From NCBI GenBank assembly GCA_002753505.1, contig PEAG01000036.1, positions 1 through 36,223 of the forward strand: DNA of 36,223 bases. Direction: 5' to 3'. The notes beneath the pieces were generated by a model. The model was not told the DNA's origin and did no database searches. It saw only the letters and a program-made list of their open reading frames with translations. Source of the DNA: Magnetococcales bacterium HCHbin5. GTDB lineage: Bacteria; Pseudomonadota; Magnetococcia; Magnetococcales; Magnetaquicoccaceae. Below, in pieces: positions 1-8,283 of the stretch. The translations under genes were made by a program, and so were the position numbers. Each line of letters opens with the position of its first letter. The stretch's first letter is position 1.

Positions 1-41
1 TTCTCCCGGGGGGAGTGATATTTCCTGACCTGTTTTGACAT
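1..41 (-). CDS. 5' end of a CDS, possibly IS3-type transposase OrfA (runs off left edge)
   Basis: An ATG on the minus strand (41-39) sits 8 bases after a perfect GGAGG (plus-strand 50-54) and opens a frame to the window edge reading MSKQVRKYHSPRE. Only 13 codons are visible. The Lys/Arg-rich start followed by a YHSPxEK-like stretch resembles the first residues of some IS3-family OrfA proteins; that is recognition from memory on a very short stretch. The upstream 121-42 stretch resembles the IS3-like end found near the right edge, which supports the idea. It could equally be another gene downstream of lipA. Confidence 0.35.
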   Translation of the reverse strand, partial: MSKQVRKYHSPRE

Positions 42-121
42 GGTGCATACCTCCGTTGGTTGGCCATTATATCCGGCTTACCCGAACGAGGCAATCGTTA
101 CATTCCGTCTGAGGCAACACA
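42..121 (-). mobile_element. Probable terminal end and leader of an IS3-family element
   Basis: Read on the minus strand from 121 inward, the sequence starts TGTGTTGCCTCAG and continues with GAATG and AC. The right-hand IS3 fragment starts TGTGTTGGTTCAG at 35835 and continues with GAATG and AC at similar spacing. The shared pattern and the possible OrfA start at 41 suggest that both are ends of related IS3-family elements. No second end lies inside the window, so the boundary is tentative. Confidence 0.3.
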
Positions 122-181
122 GTTGCAGATGCGACCCTGCCGACAATGATTTGTCGTGCGATGCCGCTCTTTCCCGCCCAC

Positions 182-1087
182 TCAACCCAACAGCTGACGG
201 GCATGAAAAGAGGATCGGGCCATTGGATGGCTCTCCACCGCCAAAAACCCCATATTCAACGCCTCCTGCTTCCACTCAACAAACTCCTCCGGCGCAAGAT
301 AACGTACCACCCGATGGTGCAACCGACTGGGTTGCAAATACTGGCCAATGGTCAACAACGAAACACCAGCCTGCCGCAAATCCAGCAACAGGTGGGAAAC
401 CTCTCCAGGAGACTCCCCAAGACCCAGCATGATGCCAGACTTGGTCCGCACGCCTGCCCCAGCCATGCCCCCTTCCCTACCATGTTCTCTCTGATACGCT
501 GCCGCCTGGGCCAAAACAGCCAACGAATAATCATATCGGGCCGCCGGACGAAAAACGGGATACAGACGCTCCACCGTCTCCATGTTATGGTTGAACACCG
601 TCGGAGCCGCTGCCAAAACCCGCTGCAACGCCCCCTCTTTGCCGCGAAAATCAGGGGTCAACAGCTCCACCGTCATGGCCGACGCCGCCCCTGTCTCCTC
701 ACCCGCCCGCAAAGCCTCAACACAGGCCACAAATTGCCCAGCCCCCCCATCCTCCAAATCATCCCGATCCACCGAAGTGATCACAACATGACGCAGAGCC
801 ATGGAACGGGCCGCCACCGCCAAACGGCGCGGTTCATCCCAATCCACCGGCTCCGGACGACCCGTCGGCACCGCACAAAACGGACACCGACGGGTGCAAA
901 CAGCCCCCAGAATCATGAAGGCCGCCGTCCCGGACTCCCAACACTCCCCCCGATTGGGACAAGCCGCAGAGGCGCATACCGAATGCAACCCCTGCTGCTG
1001 CAACAAACCATGCACCGCCATGTACCCCAAAGAGCGCGGCGCACCCACCTTCAACCAGTAGGGTTTTCGTCCCGCCTCTGATCCCAT
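182..1087 (-). CDS. lipA: Lipoyl synthase LipA
   Basis: Radical SAM enzyme that inserts two sulfur atoms into octanoyl groups on lipoyl domains (E2 subunits, GcvH), the last step of lipoate cofactor synthesis in the cytoplasm. The 301-residue protein has the family's normal length. It shows the auxiliary-cluster cysteines C38, C43 and C49 (CxxxxCxxxxxC in a CPNRGECW context), the radical SAM motif CTRRCPFC (C64, C68, C71), a central HNMETV motif, and a C-terminal RSSF (291-294) whose serine is the usual fourth ligand of the auxiliary cluster. The ATG at 1087 is the only start available because an in-frame TGA lies just upstream. The DHH phosphoesterase gene ends 64 bases upstream on the same strand. 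Its partner lipB is in this window at 29643, not adjacent. Confidence 0.95.
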   Translation of the reverse strand: MGSEAGRKPYWLKVGAPRSLGYMAVHGLLQQQGLHSVCASAACPNRGECWESGTAAFMILGAVCTRRCPFCAVPTGRPEPVDWDEPRRLAVAARSMALRHVVITSVDRDDLEDGGAGQFVACVEALRAGEETGAASAMTVELLTPDFRGKEGALQRVLAAAPTVFNHNMETVERLYPVFRPAARYDYSLAVLAQAAAYQREHGREGGMAGAGVRTKSGIMLGLGESPGEVSHLLLDLRQAGVSLLTIGQYLQPSRLHHRVVRYLAPEEFVEWKQEALNMGFLAVESHPMARSSFHARQLLG

Positions 1088-1151
1088 CGCACCATCCGTT
1101 CAACCACCCAAAAGTTCACAAACACCTCACCCTTTGCATCCGCTGACACGG

Positions 1152-2264
1152 CTACATGACCTCCGCGCCAATTTTGTTAAAAAATTTCTTTTGAATCTTG
1201 GCCTTAAAGGTATCCCATTTCAGTTTGGACAGTTCCGCATCATCATGGCCGGACAAAAATCCCAACGGAATTTCAAACCCCCCTGCCCTGGCCTTGCCTC
1301 CCCCATAGTAGGAGCCACTCCCCATCCGACCCAGGGTCTCCTTCAAAAATTGGTCGGGCGAGATGGTCAACTTGGTGGTACGCAATGAACCATGGATCTC
1401 CTCTTTCTCGTCACTCTGCACAATACCAAACACAATCGCCGTGTGTACCGTCTCTTCGGTCAGCAAAAAATCGGCCGCCTGGGGCAACGCATCCCGATCC
1501 GCCGCCCGCAAATACCCAACCCCCGTGATGCAAAATCCAGAACGAATCACCCGATTTTCCAACGCAACCGAGATGACCTCCATCACCTTCTGGCTGCGCT
1601 GCTGATGCAATATTTCAACCAGCAACTCCCGATCACAATGGGGCTGCAAAAAGGCTGCTGCGGTAAAATCGACCGGTTGTGCCTCAATCAGGGCAGCCGT
1701 CTCGGAAATAATGCCATGCATGAGGGCCGTCGCCAGATTCCGATGCTCCTGACTGGAGACCAATGGCATGATTCCCTCTCGCAAATAGTCAACAAAAATG
1801 GAGGCACACGCCCCCACCGCAGGGCGAATGTCGGCAAACAAAGGTTGCAAACCCTCCTGCTGGGCATGGTGATCCACCACAATCAGTACCGGTACGTTGG
1901 CCCTCTGCAACCGCTCCACCAGACAAGAGGTGGTTCCCTGACCATCCACAAAAACGCTCCCCTGGTACCGACCCGGAGCAATTTCGTCCGCATCATATTG
2001 AATCAAGCTGATGTTCAGCAGATTGACCATGGCGATATTTTCCTGGTGGCTGATACGGCCCCCATACAGCAAATCCACCTCAATACCCCACTGCTCCACC
2101 AGACAGCGATAGGCATAACCACAGGAAATGGCGTCAGGGTCTGGAAAATCCTGCAAAATTACCGCATGCCGCTCCCCTGCGCGCCCCTTCAACAAGGCGG
2201 CCAGTTGGCTGCTTTTTTTGTGTACCCCCTCTTCAATCAGGACGGTGTCAAACTCTTTTTTCAT
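1152..2264 (-). CDS. DHH-family phosphoesterase (NrnA/RecJ superfamily)
   Basis: A 370-residue DHH-DHHA1 phosphoesterase. Visible signatures are the metal-binding DPD at 42-44, the DHH triad at 131-133 (VVDHHAQQ), and a C-terminal glycine-rich YYGGGKARAGG motif typical of the DHHA1 substrate-binding domain. Family members hydrolyse short oligonucleotides (nanoRNA), pAp or cyclic dinucleotide products; which applies here cannot be read from sequence. I chose the ATG at 2264 because GGAGA lies about 8 bases upstream. An in-frame ATG at 2279 has no evident ribosome binding site. It diverges from the osmC-like gene across 163 bases and may be co-transcribed with lipA. Confidence 0.82.
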   Translation of the reverse strand: MKKEFDTVLIEEGVHKKSSQLAALLKGRAGERHAVILQDFPDPDAISCGYAYRCLVEQWGIEVDLLYGGRISHQENIAMVNLLNISLIQYDADEIAPGRYQGSVFVDGQGTTSCLVERLQRANVPVLIVVDHHAQQEGLQPLFADIRPAVGACASIFVDYLREGIMPLVSSQEHRNLATALMHGIISETAALIEAQPVDFTAAAFLQPHCDRELLVEILHQQRSQKVMEVISVALENRVIRSGFCITGVGYLRAADRDALPQAADFLLTEETVHTAIVFGIVQSDEKEEIHGSLRTTKLTISPDQFLKETLGRMGSGSYYGGGKARAGGFEIPLGFLSGHDDAELSKLKWDTFKAKIQKKFFNKIGAEVM

Positions 2265-2427
2265 GGGAAATCTCTCCATTGCAGATCAATACTTGACCAA
2301 AGGCCCTGTTCGTTTGCACCATTGCGCATGCACCGGAAGTCATCCTGCTCATTCTGACTGCAGCCGCCGTCTTTTACCATTATCCCCGTCGCAGGCGGGT
2401 ATAGCAACCCAACCAAAGGAGAATACC

Positions 2428-2853
2428 ATGGCAGAAATCACCGCCCGGGTCAAATTGATTGAAGGCATGCAAATGTTGGCAGAATCCGGATCGGGCCACA
2501 CCCTGGTCATGGACGCCGCGCCAAGCGTGGGCGGACGGGATATGGGCATCCGTCCCATGGAGCTTTTTTTGGTCGGGTTGGGAGGCTGTGCCTCAATCGA
2601 TCTGCTGACCATTTTGCGTAAAGGACGCCACGCCGTCTCCGACTGCGTCGCCACCATTCGAGGCCTGCGCGCAGAGGAGGATCCGAAAGTGTTTCTCGAG
2701 ATTTATATTCATTTCACTGTTACCGGCAAGGCACTCCCGGTCAACGCCGTCGAACGGGCCATCCGCCTTTCGGAAGAAAAATATTGCTCTGCAGCCGCCA
2801 TGTTGAAGAAAACGGCCACCATGCACTCCACGTATGAAATTTTGGAGGGTTGA
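2428..2853 (+). CDS. OsmC family protein
   Basis: A 141-residue OsmC/Ohr-fold protein. The family are small dimeric thiol peroxidases, or proteins related to them, that act on organic hydroperoxides. The two family cysteines are visible: C54 in GGCASID and C120 in KYCSAAAM. A MGIRPMELFLVGLGGC core is typical of the YhfA-like branch, whose function is less certain than that of Ohr. The start at 2428 follows AAAGGAGAATACC, a strong Shine-Dalgarno; the frame is open further upstream but has no ribosome binding site there. The next gene starts 3 bases after its stop, and it heads a redox-themed cluster (DsbA-like, EtfBA). Confidence 0.88.
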   Translation: MAEITARVKLIEGMQMLAESGSGHTLVMDAAPSVGGRDMGIRPMELFLVGLGGCASIDLLTILRKGRHAVSDCVATIRGLRAEEDPKVFLEIYIHFTVTGKALPVNAVERAIRLSEEKYCSAAAMLKKTATMHSTYEILEG

Positions 2854-2856
2854 TCC

Positions 2857-3498
2857 ATGCGCTACCTGATTGCCATTGTGCTGTTGCCTCTTTTTTTGCT
2901 GCTGTCCGGCGGGTCCGATGTTTCTGCAGCCGAAACATTGCGGGCTGGTGTCGATTATGAACGGATCACCCCCCCGGTGCCCCGCTCCGGCACCAAACCC
3001 GAGGTGGTGGAAGTTTTCAACTTCAAGTGCCCGCATTGCTCTTCCCTCGCCCCTCATACCGCCGAGTGGGCCGAAAAAAACAAGGATCGCATCGATTTCC
3101 GCTCTGTTCCCGTCTATTGGGGCAAACAGACAGATATTCCGGTTCGGGCCTATTTTGCCGCCGAGTTTCTGGGCAAGGGAGAGGCCATGAAACAGGCCAT
3201 CTTCCAGGCCCATTTTTCCAATTCTGCCGACATTGAAAATATCGAGGAGATGACATTCCTGGCCGAGGCCACCGGCATGGACGCCCAATCTTTTCGCAGC
3301 CAAATGAACTCTTTTGGCGTCTCTGCCAAAATTTCCCAGGCCAAGGCGTTGCAGACAGCCTTTCGAGCCTCCTCAACCCCTACCCTGGTCATCAACGGCC
3401 GCTATCAAGTGCTGCCCGGCCGGCATGCCAGGGGGGGAGCGGAAGGGGTGGACTACTCCAGGCTGTTCACGATTCTTGAAACCCTTGTCAACCAGTGA
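2857..3498 (+). CDS. Periplasmic DsbA-like thiol:disulfide oxidoreductase
   Basis: A 213-residue secreted thioredoxin-fold protein. Residues 1-25 form a Sec signal peptide with a leucine-rich core and a VSAA cleavage region. The active site is C58-P-H-C61, the classical DsbA dipeptide, and STPTLVI near residue 175 supplies the conserved cis-proline. The length suits DsbA. The likely role is oxidation of cysteines in exported proteins. No DsbB partner is visible. It is 3 bases downstream of the OsmC-like gene, and its TGA overlaps the GTG of etfB (GTGA at 3495-3498), so it is probably translationally coupled to a cytoplasmic flavoprotein operon. Confidence 0.88.
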   Translation: MRYLIAIVLLPLFLLLSGGSDVSAAETLRAGVDYERITPPVPRSGTKPEVVEVFNFKCPHCSSLAPHTAEWAEKNKDRIDFRSVPVYWGKQTDIPVRAYFAAEFLGKGEAMKQAIFQAHFSNSADIENIEEMTFLAEATGMDAQSFRSQMNSFGVSAKISQAKALQTAFRASSTPTLVINGRYQVLPGRHARGGAEGVDYSRLFTILETLVNQ

Positions 3499-4289
3499 AT
3501 ATTCTGGTTGCCCTCAAACCGGTCCTGGATCCCACCCGACCGGTCCACTTTTTTACCCCTGACAGCGTGACGGATGCACCCTGGCCAGCCCCTCATGCCG
3601 GACAGCAGATGGATGAACAGAGTCTCATCAATCCGTTTGACGAGATTGCCCTGGAAGCGGCCATTCGCTGGCGGGAAAGCGGAATTGCCAGTCAGGTGAC
3701 GGTCATCACGGTCGGACCCTCGGCATGGGAGGCATATCTGCGCACCGCGCTGGCCATGGGGGCGGACCGTGCTGTCCGCATAGAGGCCCCCGCCGCCCTG
3801 GAACCCTTTGCGGTGGCGCAATCCCTGGCAGCCTTTGTCAAGGAGGCGGGTACAGAGCTGCTGCTGACCGGTCGGCAGGCGGTGGATGCCGGTTACAATC
3901 AAACCGGCGAGATGACCGCTGCCCTGCTGGGTTGGGGAGCGGTGAGCCATGCCACCCGGATCGAGTTCCAGGACCGGGAAGCGGTGGTACTGCGGGGGGT
4001 GGAAAATGGCCTGGAACGTTGGGCGGTCAAACTGCCCGCGGTCATCACCGTGGAGTGGTCCCTCAACGCCATCCATACCACTGGTGGCCCCCGTTATGCC
4101 AGCCTGCCCAATATCATGAAGGCCCGTCGCAAGCCGTTGGATCAGCTCTCACCCGACCGCTGGGGAGTACACTTTACCCCTCGGTTGCACCATCTCGCCC
4201 TCCAACCCCCTGCCCCGCGACCAGCGGGCAAACCACTGCGCAGTGTGGCGGAGTTGCTGGATGTTTTGCAACAGGGGGGGTTCTTGTGA
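3495..4289 (+). CDS. etfB: Electron transfer flavoprotein subunit beta
   Basis: The small subunit of the heterodimeric ETF that carries electrons from acyl-CoA and other dehydrogenases. The N-terminal MNILVALKPVLDP matches the EtfB beta-strand start; NPFDEIALEAAIRW near residue 46 and TGRQAVDAGYNQTGEM are the recognition signatures. It has 264 residues, normal for the family. GTG start (3495) overlaps the dsbA-like stop, and its own TGA overlaps the GTG of etfA (GTGA, 4286-4289), giving a three-gene coupled unit. The C-terminal segment after residue 220 is proline-rich and less conserved. No ETF-quinone oxidoreductase or acyl-CoA dehydrogenase lies nearby, so the partner is unknown. Confidence 0.92.
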   Translation: MNILVALKPVLDPTRPVHFFTPDSVTDAPWPAPHAGQQMDEQSLINPFDEIALEAAIRWRESGIASQVTVITVGPSAWEAYLRTALAMGADRAVRIEAPAALEPFAVAQSLAAFVKEAGTELLLTGRQAVDAGYNQTGEMTAALLGWGAVSHATRIEFQDREAVVLRGVENGLERWAVKLPAVITVEWSLNAIHTTGGPRYASLPNIMKARRKPLDQLSPDRWGVHFTPRLHHLALQPPAPRPAGKPLRSVAELLDVLQQGGFL

Positions 4290-5290
4290 GCAGACAGCTG
4301 TCCCAGGGGCGGGTTTTGATGCTGGTGGAAGCGGCCCTCTACTCAGACCCCACCGACAAACGGTTGTCCCAGCTGCTGGGGGCCGTGGCGGTGTTGGGTC
4401 CATCTGTTCTGCTCGTGACAGGGAGTCCCTCCCCCACGCTCTTGGCCAGCCTGTGCAGTTGGTCTGGGGTGGCAGAGGTCATTCTGGTGGATGAAACGGC
4501 GTCGGGACCGGAACCGCTCAGGACGGATTGGCCGCCCGAAGATTTGGCGGCCTTGATTGTCTCCATGGCGGGAAATTTTTCCCATATCGTGGCAGCCAGC
4601 TCCAGCCTCGGTTCAACCGTACTGCCCAGGGTTGCCGCGCGGCTTGCGGGTACCATGGTAACGGGGGTGCAACAGATCTGCGCGGCGGACACTTTTATCC
4701 GGCCTCTGCTGGCTGGCAACGGCTTGGCAACGCTCCGTGTCTCAGGCCATCCCATCTGCCTGACCCTTCACTGCGCCGGTTTTGCGCCCGCACTGCAGAC
4801 GACCCAACCGGCGGCAGCAATACGTACGGTGACCGCAGCCCGCGCAACCAAGTTGGGCTTGTCACGCCTGTTGGAGCGTCTTCCGGTAGAACGGGGGTTG
4901 CGGCCGGAGTTGGCCTCTGCCCGGATTGTGGTGGCGGGGGGGGGAGGATTGGCGAAAGCGGACGGCTTTGACTTGATCGAAGCACTGGCAGATCGCCTGG
5001 GAGCGGCGGTCGGAGCCTCCCGGGGAGCGGTGGATGCAGAGTTGGCACCCAGTGGCTGGCAGATCGGCCAAACCGGCCATATCATCGCCCCACAACTCTA
5101 CATCGGTATCGGTATTTCCGGTGCCATTCAACATTTGGCGGGCATCAAGGATGCCAAAACCATCGTCGCCATCAACCAGGATCCCTCAGCCCCCTTGATG
5201 CGGATAGCAGACCTGGCACTGGAAGCGGATCTCTTCCAGGCGATCCCGGCTCTGTTGCAAGCCCTCGGCGAAACCGCCTCTACCGGCTGA
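4286..5290 (+). CDS. etfA: Electron transfer flavoprotein subunit alpha
   Basis: The FAD-binding large subunit of ETF, 334 residues with the GTG start at 4286 that overlaps the etfB stop; a run of seven G just upstream could serve as ribosome binding site. The C-terminal FAD domain is unmistakable: ARIVVAGGGGLAK, then GQTGHIIAPQLYIGIGISG, GAIQHLAGI, TIVAINQDPSAPL and a final ADLALEADLFQAIPAL. The N-terminal domain is more divergent. The GGGG loop of the FAD domain is encoded across a run of nine G (4936-4944), a potential slippage site in coding sequence. The frame continues open upstream of 4286, but that part overlaps etfB and is a shadow. Confidence 0.92.
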   Translation: MSRQLSQGRVLMLVEAALYSDPTDKRLSQLLGAVAVLGPSVLLVTGSPSPTLLASLCSWSGVAEVILVDETASGPEPLRTDWPPEDLAALIVSMAGNFSHIVAASSSLGSTVLPRVAARLAGTMVTGVQQICAADTFIRPLLAGNGLATLRVSGHPICLTLHCAGFAPALQTTQPAAAIRTVTAARATKLGLSRLLERLPVERGLRPELASARIVVAGGGGLAKADGFDLIEALADRLGAAVGASRGAVDAELAPSGWQIGQTGHIIAPQLYIGIGISGAIQHLAGIKDAKTIVAINQDPSAPLMRIADLALEADLFQAIPALLQALGETASTG

Positions 5291-5374
5291 TGTACAATCC
5301 AACCCAGATGGGTAAAACGATCAACGACGCTTACGGTGTCTCGTCCCGTAAAACATGAACAGGGAATCCGGGTG

Positions 5375-5992
5375 ATGGCTGTACAAGCTGAAATTTATGG
5401 GTTTATCGTTTCCAATCTGTTGATGGGTGCTTCTGTCGAACGGGTTGGCAAACACCTGACCGAGCGCGGATTGAACACAGAGTTGGTCGATACGCTATTA
5501 CAGCTGGCAAGTTATGTAATATCACAACTGCGTTCAGGATTTTCGCGCGGCACCCTGTTGAATATTATGGAAAAAAAATTCCAGCCTCAATGGGCACAGG
5601 AGATCGTTGCAACGGCAAGCAAAAATCATGATGACCTGCTGCTATCACACCTGATCATTGCACAATTTCTGGCAGGGGTATCATTTGCGGAGATCAGGAA
5701 AGCCAATCTGCCCAGGGTTGTAAAATACCTGGTCCATGAAGATATGAGTGCGGCAAGGATAGACCAAATCATTGAAGCGGTTGAAAATTTTACCGTACAA
5801 TCGCGGTTGGGTGTCTCAGCGGGCGATCTGCAACAACTATTCCTGAAGCAGGGGATCAACCCCTGTTTGGCTGCGGGAATCGTTGATAAATTCAGAGCGG
5901 ATGTAGCAAAAAAGTTGAACCAGGATTTCCAGGCACAGGAGGCGGAACCTGTCAATGAAAATGATACACTGGGGTGCGGAAAATTAGTGTAG
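5375..5992 (+). CDS. Unrecognised helical-repeat protein (four ~30-residue repeats)
   Basis: I do not recognise this 205-residue protein. It has no signal peptide or membrane segment and is predicted helical. It appears to contain four related units, beginning near LLMGASVERV, LRSGFSRGTL, FLAGVSFAEI and SRLGVSAGDL, each with a G-x-S/F pair, a hydrophobic heptad, often a (K)QG/RG(L/I)N turn and a closing (A)xxIV helix. The start at 5375 follows AGGGAA with 8-base spacing; a GTG at 5336 in frame is less likely. It follows etfA by 84 bases on the same strand and could be its last co-transcribed gene. The C-terminal 20 residues are acidic and unrelated to the repeats. Confidence 0.7.
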   Translation: MAVQAEIYGFIVSNLLMGASVERVGKHLTERGLNTELVDTLLQLASYVISQLRSGFSRGTLLNIMEKKFQPQWAQEIVATASKNHDDLLLSHLIIAQFLAGVSFAEIRKANLPRVVKYLVHEDMSAARIDQIIEAVENFTVQSRLGVSAGDLQQLFLKQGINPCLAAGIVDKFRADVAKKLNQDFQAQEAEPVNENDTLGCGKLV

Positions 5993-6136
5993 ATCCCCAG
6001 CGACTGACCTACCTTTGGCTGCGTTTTTTTAGGCATGGTGGGTCTATTGTTCCGGTGGGAGGAATGACGAGGGGGCTCAATCCGCATGGCCAAAAAGAAT
6101 TCTCTGGTGGTTCCTGAGCACTGTCTGTGCCTGCCG

Positions 6137-6388
6137 TCATAGATTGGCGTAGGCCTCTACCGGAACCTGAATGGTCTTCAAGGGCTTCTTGCCGGTGTTC
6201 TGGATGGCATGGAAATCAGCCTCTATGCGCTTCAAGACGGCGGCCTCGAAATACTGTTCGCCGCAGAACTCGCACTCCAGGCAGGGCACACCTGTCACCA
6301 TCATGAAACGATCACTCAGCCGATACAGGTATTCCACCTGCTTGGCGGCCATGTGCTGGTGACCACAGAAAGGACATTTTCCGGCCAT
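6137..6388 (-). CDS. YgiT-type zinc-finger protein (MqsA N-domain-like antitoxin)
   Basis: An 83-residue protein with two CxxC pairs, CPFC at the N-terminus and CxxCEFCGEQYF around residue 40, the pattern of YgiT/MqsA zinc-binding domains. The helix-turn-helix DNA-binding half of full MqsA is absent. The ATG at 6388 is preferred over an in-frame GTG at 6397 because the AGAGGGG ribosome binding site is correctly spaced for the ATG. It starts 1-2 bases beyond the DUF4258 stop, which makes a two-gene cassette of the kind proposed as toxin-antitoxin modules, with toxin first as in mqsRA. Whether it still functions is unknown. Confidence 0.75.
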   Translation of the reverse strand: MAGKCPFCGHQHMAAKQVEYLYRLSDRFMMVTGVPCLECEFCGEQYFEAAVLKRIEADFHAIQNTGKKPLKTIQVPVEAYANL

Positions 6389-6389
6389 G

Positions 6390-6695
6390 TCAATCACCCC
6401 TCTTGAAAGGCGTTTTGAATTTCGGCGGGGTGGAAATGTAGACGGTGATGATCACCATCCGGTCATCCCATTGCCCGCAAACCACATGCACGGGTTTTCC
6501 CCAGTGGGTGAAACCGACCACCAGACAGCTTTCCCCGCGCCCGCTGTCGTCGTATTGCTCCAGTATCCGCCCGGTGAGGATGGCTTGTTCCACCTCCTCC
6601 AGGATCAGACCGTCGTTGCCCCGTTCCCGGTCGCCGTGGCGGGAGTAGAGATAGGCCCCATCACGGACGCAACGGTGTATCCAGTCAAGGTCCAT
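6390..6695 (-). CDS. DUF4258 domain protein (putative toxin of a YgiT-paired cassette)
   Basis: A 101-residue protein whose body reads like DUF4258: an N-terminal helix with Y-SRHGDRERG, a central IxxAILTGxIxExY element, and a GKPVHVVCGQWDDRMVIITVY beta-hairpin core. DUF4258 proteins are small, RelE/MqsR-like in fold by prediction, and often occur with YgiT-type zinc-finger partners. That arrangement is seen here: the partner gene follows directly. Start ATG at 6695 has an AGG about 10 bases upstream. It sits next to an hsdR stump in a patch of accessory DNA. Toxic activity is inferred from neighbourhood only. Confidence 0.7.
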   Translation of the reverse strand: MDLDWIHRCVRDGAYLYSRHGDRERGNDGLILEEVEQAILTGRILEQYDDSGRGESCLVVGFTHWGKPVHVVCGQWDDRMVIITVYISTPPKFKTPFKRGD

Positions 6696-6712
6696 ACTTC
6701 ATACCTATTCTA

Positions 6713-6931
6713 TTAGCGGGGATCCGGTTCAGGGTTATCCGGTTCCGATTCATCCAGAGGCCCGTCCGAATTGTCGTAATGGCTGGCCAGCTTGCCGCGC
6801 ACCACAATGGGGCCGGCGGTGAAGGTGACCTCCTCCCGGATCTGGGATTGGGACCAGCCCGCCCGTACCACCGCTGGGGTGATGAACTTGGTGCAGATGT
6901 CCCGCTCGCTCAAATGCTTTTTATTTTCCAT
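6713..6931 (-). pseudogene. Remnant of type I restriction enzyme R subunit (N-terminal stump)
   Basis: The first about 48 residues ([20 protein letters not shown]..., [19 protein letters not shown]) match the start of type I restriction HsdR proteins that normally continue for 800 or more residues with nuclease and helicase domains. Here the match breaks after RGKLAS and a short acidic tail ([12 protein letters not shown]) ends at 6713. No nuclease or helicase motif follows on this strand, and no hsdM or hsdS is present. I read it as a decayed leftover of a restriction locus, with an alternative that the short protein is expressed as is. Confidence 0.65.
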
Positions 6932-7289
6932 GCAATGGGCTAAATCCTCAATCCAGACTAATCACCGTTACTGTTTCAGATTTTTCAACATATTCGATTG
7001 TGTCTGTCGATCACCAGATTTTGACAAACAGATTGATGCGTCCGACTGGAGAGAGGTGGCCACCGAAGTTGATCTTGAAAAAGCGATTGCGCGCGACCCC
7101 GACGCCCGCAAGGGCGCGCTGTACTCTATCATCGCCAAATTGGGCACACTGTCGCAGGAGCAGGCACGAGAAATGTTTATCCATGCCCTGCCTGTCCTGC
7201 AACACAACGCGCAAATCCTGCGCAACAACCTGTTTCCTGTCGAATCGATTTTCCAGGAAATCATGCGTGAACTATCGGGACAATCATAA
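6930..7289 (+). CDS. Hypothetical protein or gene fragment, start uncertain
   Basis: The last about 80 residues (from [15 protein letters not shown] to the end) look like real coding sequence: charged, helical, ending [20 protein letters not shown]. The first about 40 residues read poorly and no ribosome binding site precedes the ATG at 6930, which also lies opposite the hsdR start codon. The frame is open back to 6792, but that part is antisense to the hsdR stump. The likeliest reading is the 3' end of a gene whose 5' part was replaced when the accessory patch inserted. I do not recognise the family. Confidence 0.35.
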   Translation: MQWAKSSIQTNHRYCFRFFNIFDCVCRSPDFDKQIDASDWREVATEVDLEKAIARDPDARKGALYSIIAKLGTLSQEQAREMFIHALPVLQHNAQILRNNLFPVESIFQEIMRELSGQS

Positions 7290-7350
7290 CGCTCGTCGAA
7301 ACGCACACCGGCTGCGCGCAGGAGACCACCCGATCACAGCAGAACAATGA

Positions 7351-8283
7351 CTACCTTTTCCGCCACGGCGAAGCGGTCTTGGAAAAAGTTTTCCACGGAC
7401 CGGCCAACTGTTTGCGGATATTGGCACTCTGATAACTGCGCCAACCGATCAAGGCACCGGCAAAACTGTGGAGTTCCGGATCTTGTACCCCTTTGAGCAA
7501 CCCTTCCAACAATCGGGGCATGACGGCCACATCATTCATGATGCCAAGCAGGCCCTGAACCTCCTTCAATTGCAGGGTAAACTCCGCCATCTCCCTGGGA
7601 TTGAACAGCGCAGAAAAAAACTCGGTGGCATAACGCAATTTTTTGCACTCGATGCGCAACTGATGCAGCTCCTCATCAGACATGCTCTCCAGATCGGCCC
7701 CAACCGCCAGCGCAACCGACATCCGCTTGCCCAACACCCGTTTGGCATAATGGACAACACTGGTACCCAAATAGGCCCTGGTATCCGAAGGCATATCCAC
7801 CTGGAACCAACCCCGAACCTTGATCCACTGGTCAAAGTGGGTGGCAAAGGTTTTGTAGCGGTCGCTGTCCAGTAACTGACGCAGTCGTTCATATGCTGCA
7901 TCCTGGTGCTGGACAGCCAAGAGCCGCAACTTTTTCTCTCCCTCTTGCAAGGGAGTCTTGCCGGTCAAACTCTCCAACCCCTCAGAAATAAAGACATCCA
8001 AATCCCGCGTGGGACCAAACTCACTGGCCACCCAACGCATCTCCTCATTCCACGGATCGGTAATGGCCCTGGGGATCGCCTTGCGAAAGATGGTGATGGC
8101 AGAACGCAGACGGCGCAGCGATACCCGAACCTGATGCACACCCTCGATATCCTCGCGATTGTAGGCGACCGGAACCCAATGGAGTACATCATCGAAGTTG
8201 TGGCGCAGAATGGCATCAAATGCCTCATTCACGCTCTGTCCGGGAGACAAGACGACGGGTTTTCTGATGGATGGAAGTGCCAT
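7351..8283 (-). CDS. CHAD domain-containing protein
   Basis: A 310-residue all-helical CHAD protein. Two copies of the conserved basic helix are visible: EGVHQVRVSLRRLRSA near residue 48 and HQLRIECKKLRYATEFF near residue 208, each with the histidine and the K/R ladder that bind polyphosphate. CHAD proteins bind inorganic polyphosphate and are often found near polyphosphate enzymes; in this window the polyphosphate kinase is 20 kb away (27728). No CYTH triphosphatase domain is fused. Start ATG 8283 is the first in frame; its ribosome binding site is weak. It converges with the fragment ending at 7289 and diverges from the gapdh gene. Confidence 0.85.
   Translation of the reverse strand: MALPSIRKPVVLSPGQSVNEAFDAILRHNFDDVLHWVPVAYNREDIEGVHQVRVSLRRLRSAITIFRKAIPRAITDPWNEEMRWVASEFGPTRDLDVFISEGLESLTGKTPLQEGEKKLRLLAVQHQDAAYERLRQLLDSDRYKTFATHFDQWIKVRGWFQVDMPSDTRAYLGTSVVHYAKRVLGKRMSVALAVGADLESMSDEELHQLRIECKKLRYATEFFSALFNPREMAEFTLQLKEVQGLLGIMNDVAVMPRLLEGLLKGVQDPELHSFAGALIGWRSYQSANIRKQLAGPWKTFSKTASPWRKR

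Noticed and set aside
1392-2357. Long plus-strand open frame antisense to the DHH phosphoesterase gene
   Set aside because: It is rich in Gln, His and Arg with no recognisable domain, while the opposite strand holds clear DHH motifs.
4695-5048. Minus-strand open frames across etfA
   Set aside because: Proline/arginine-rich shadows of a GC-rich gene; no ribosome binding site.
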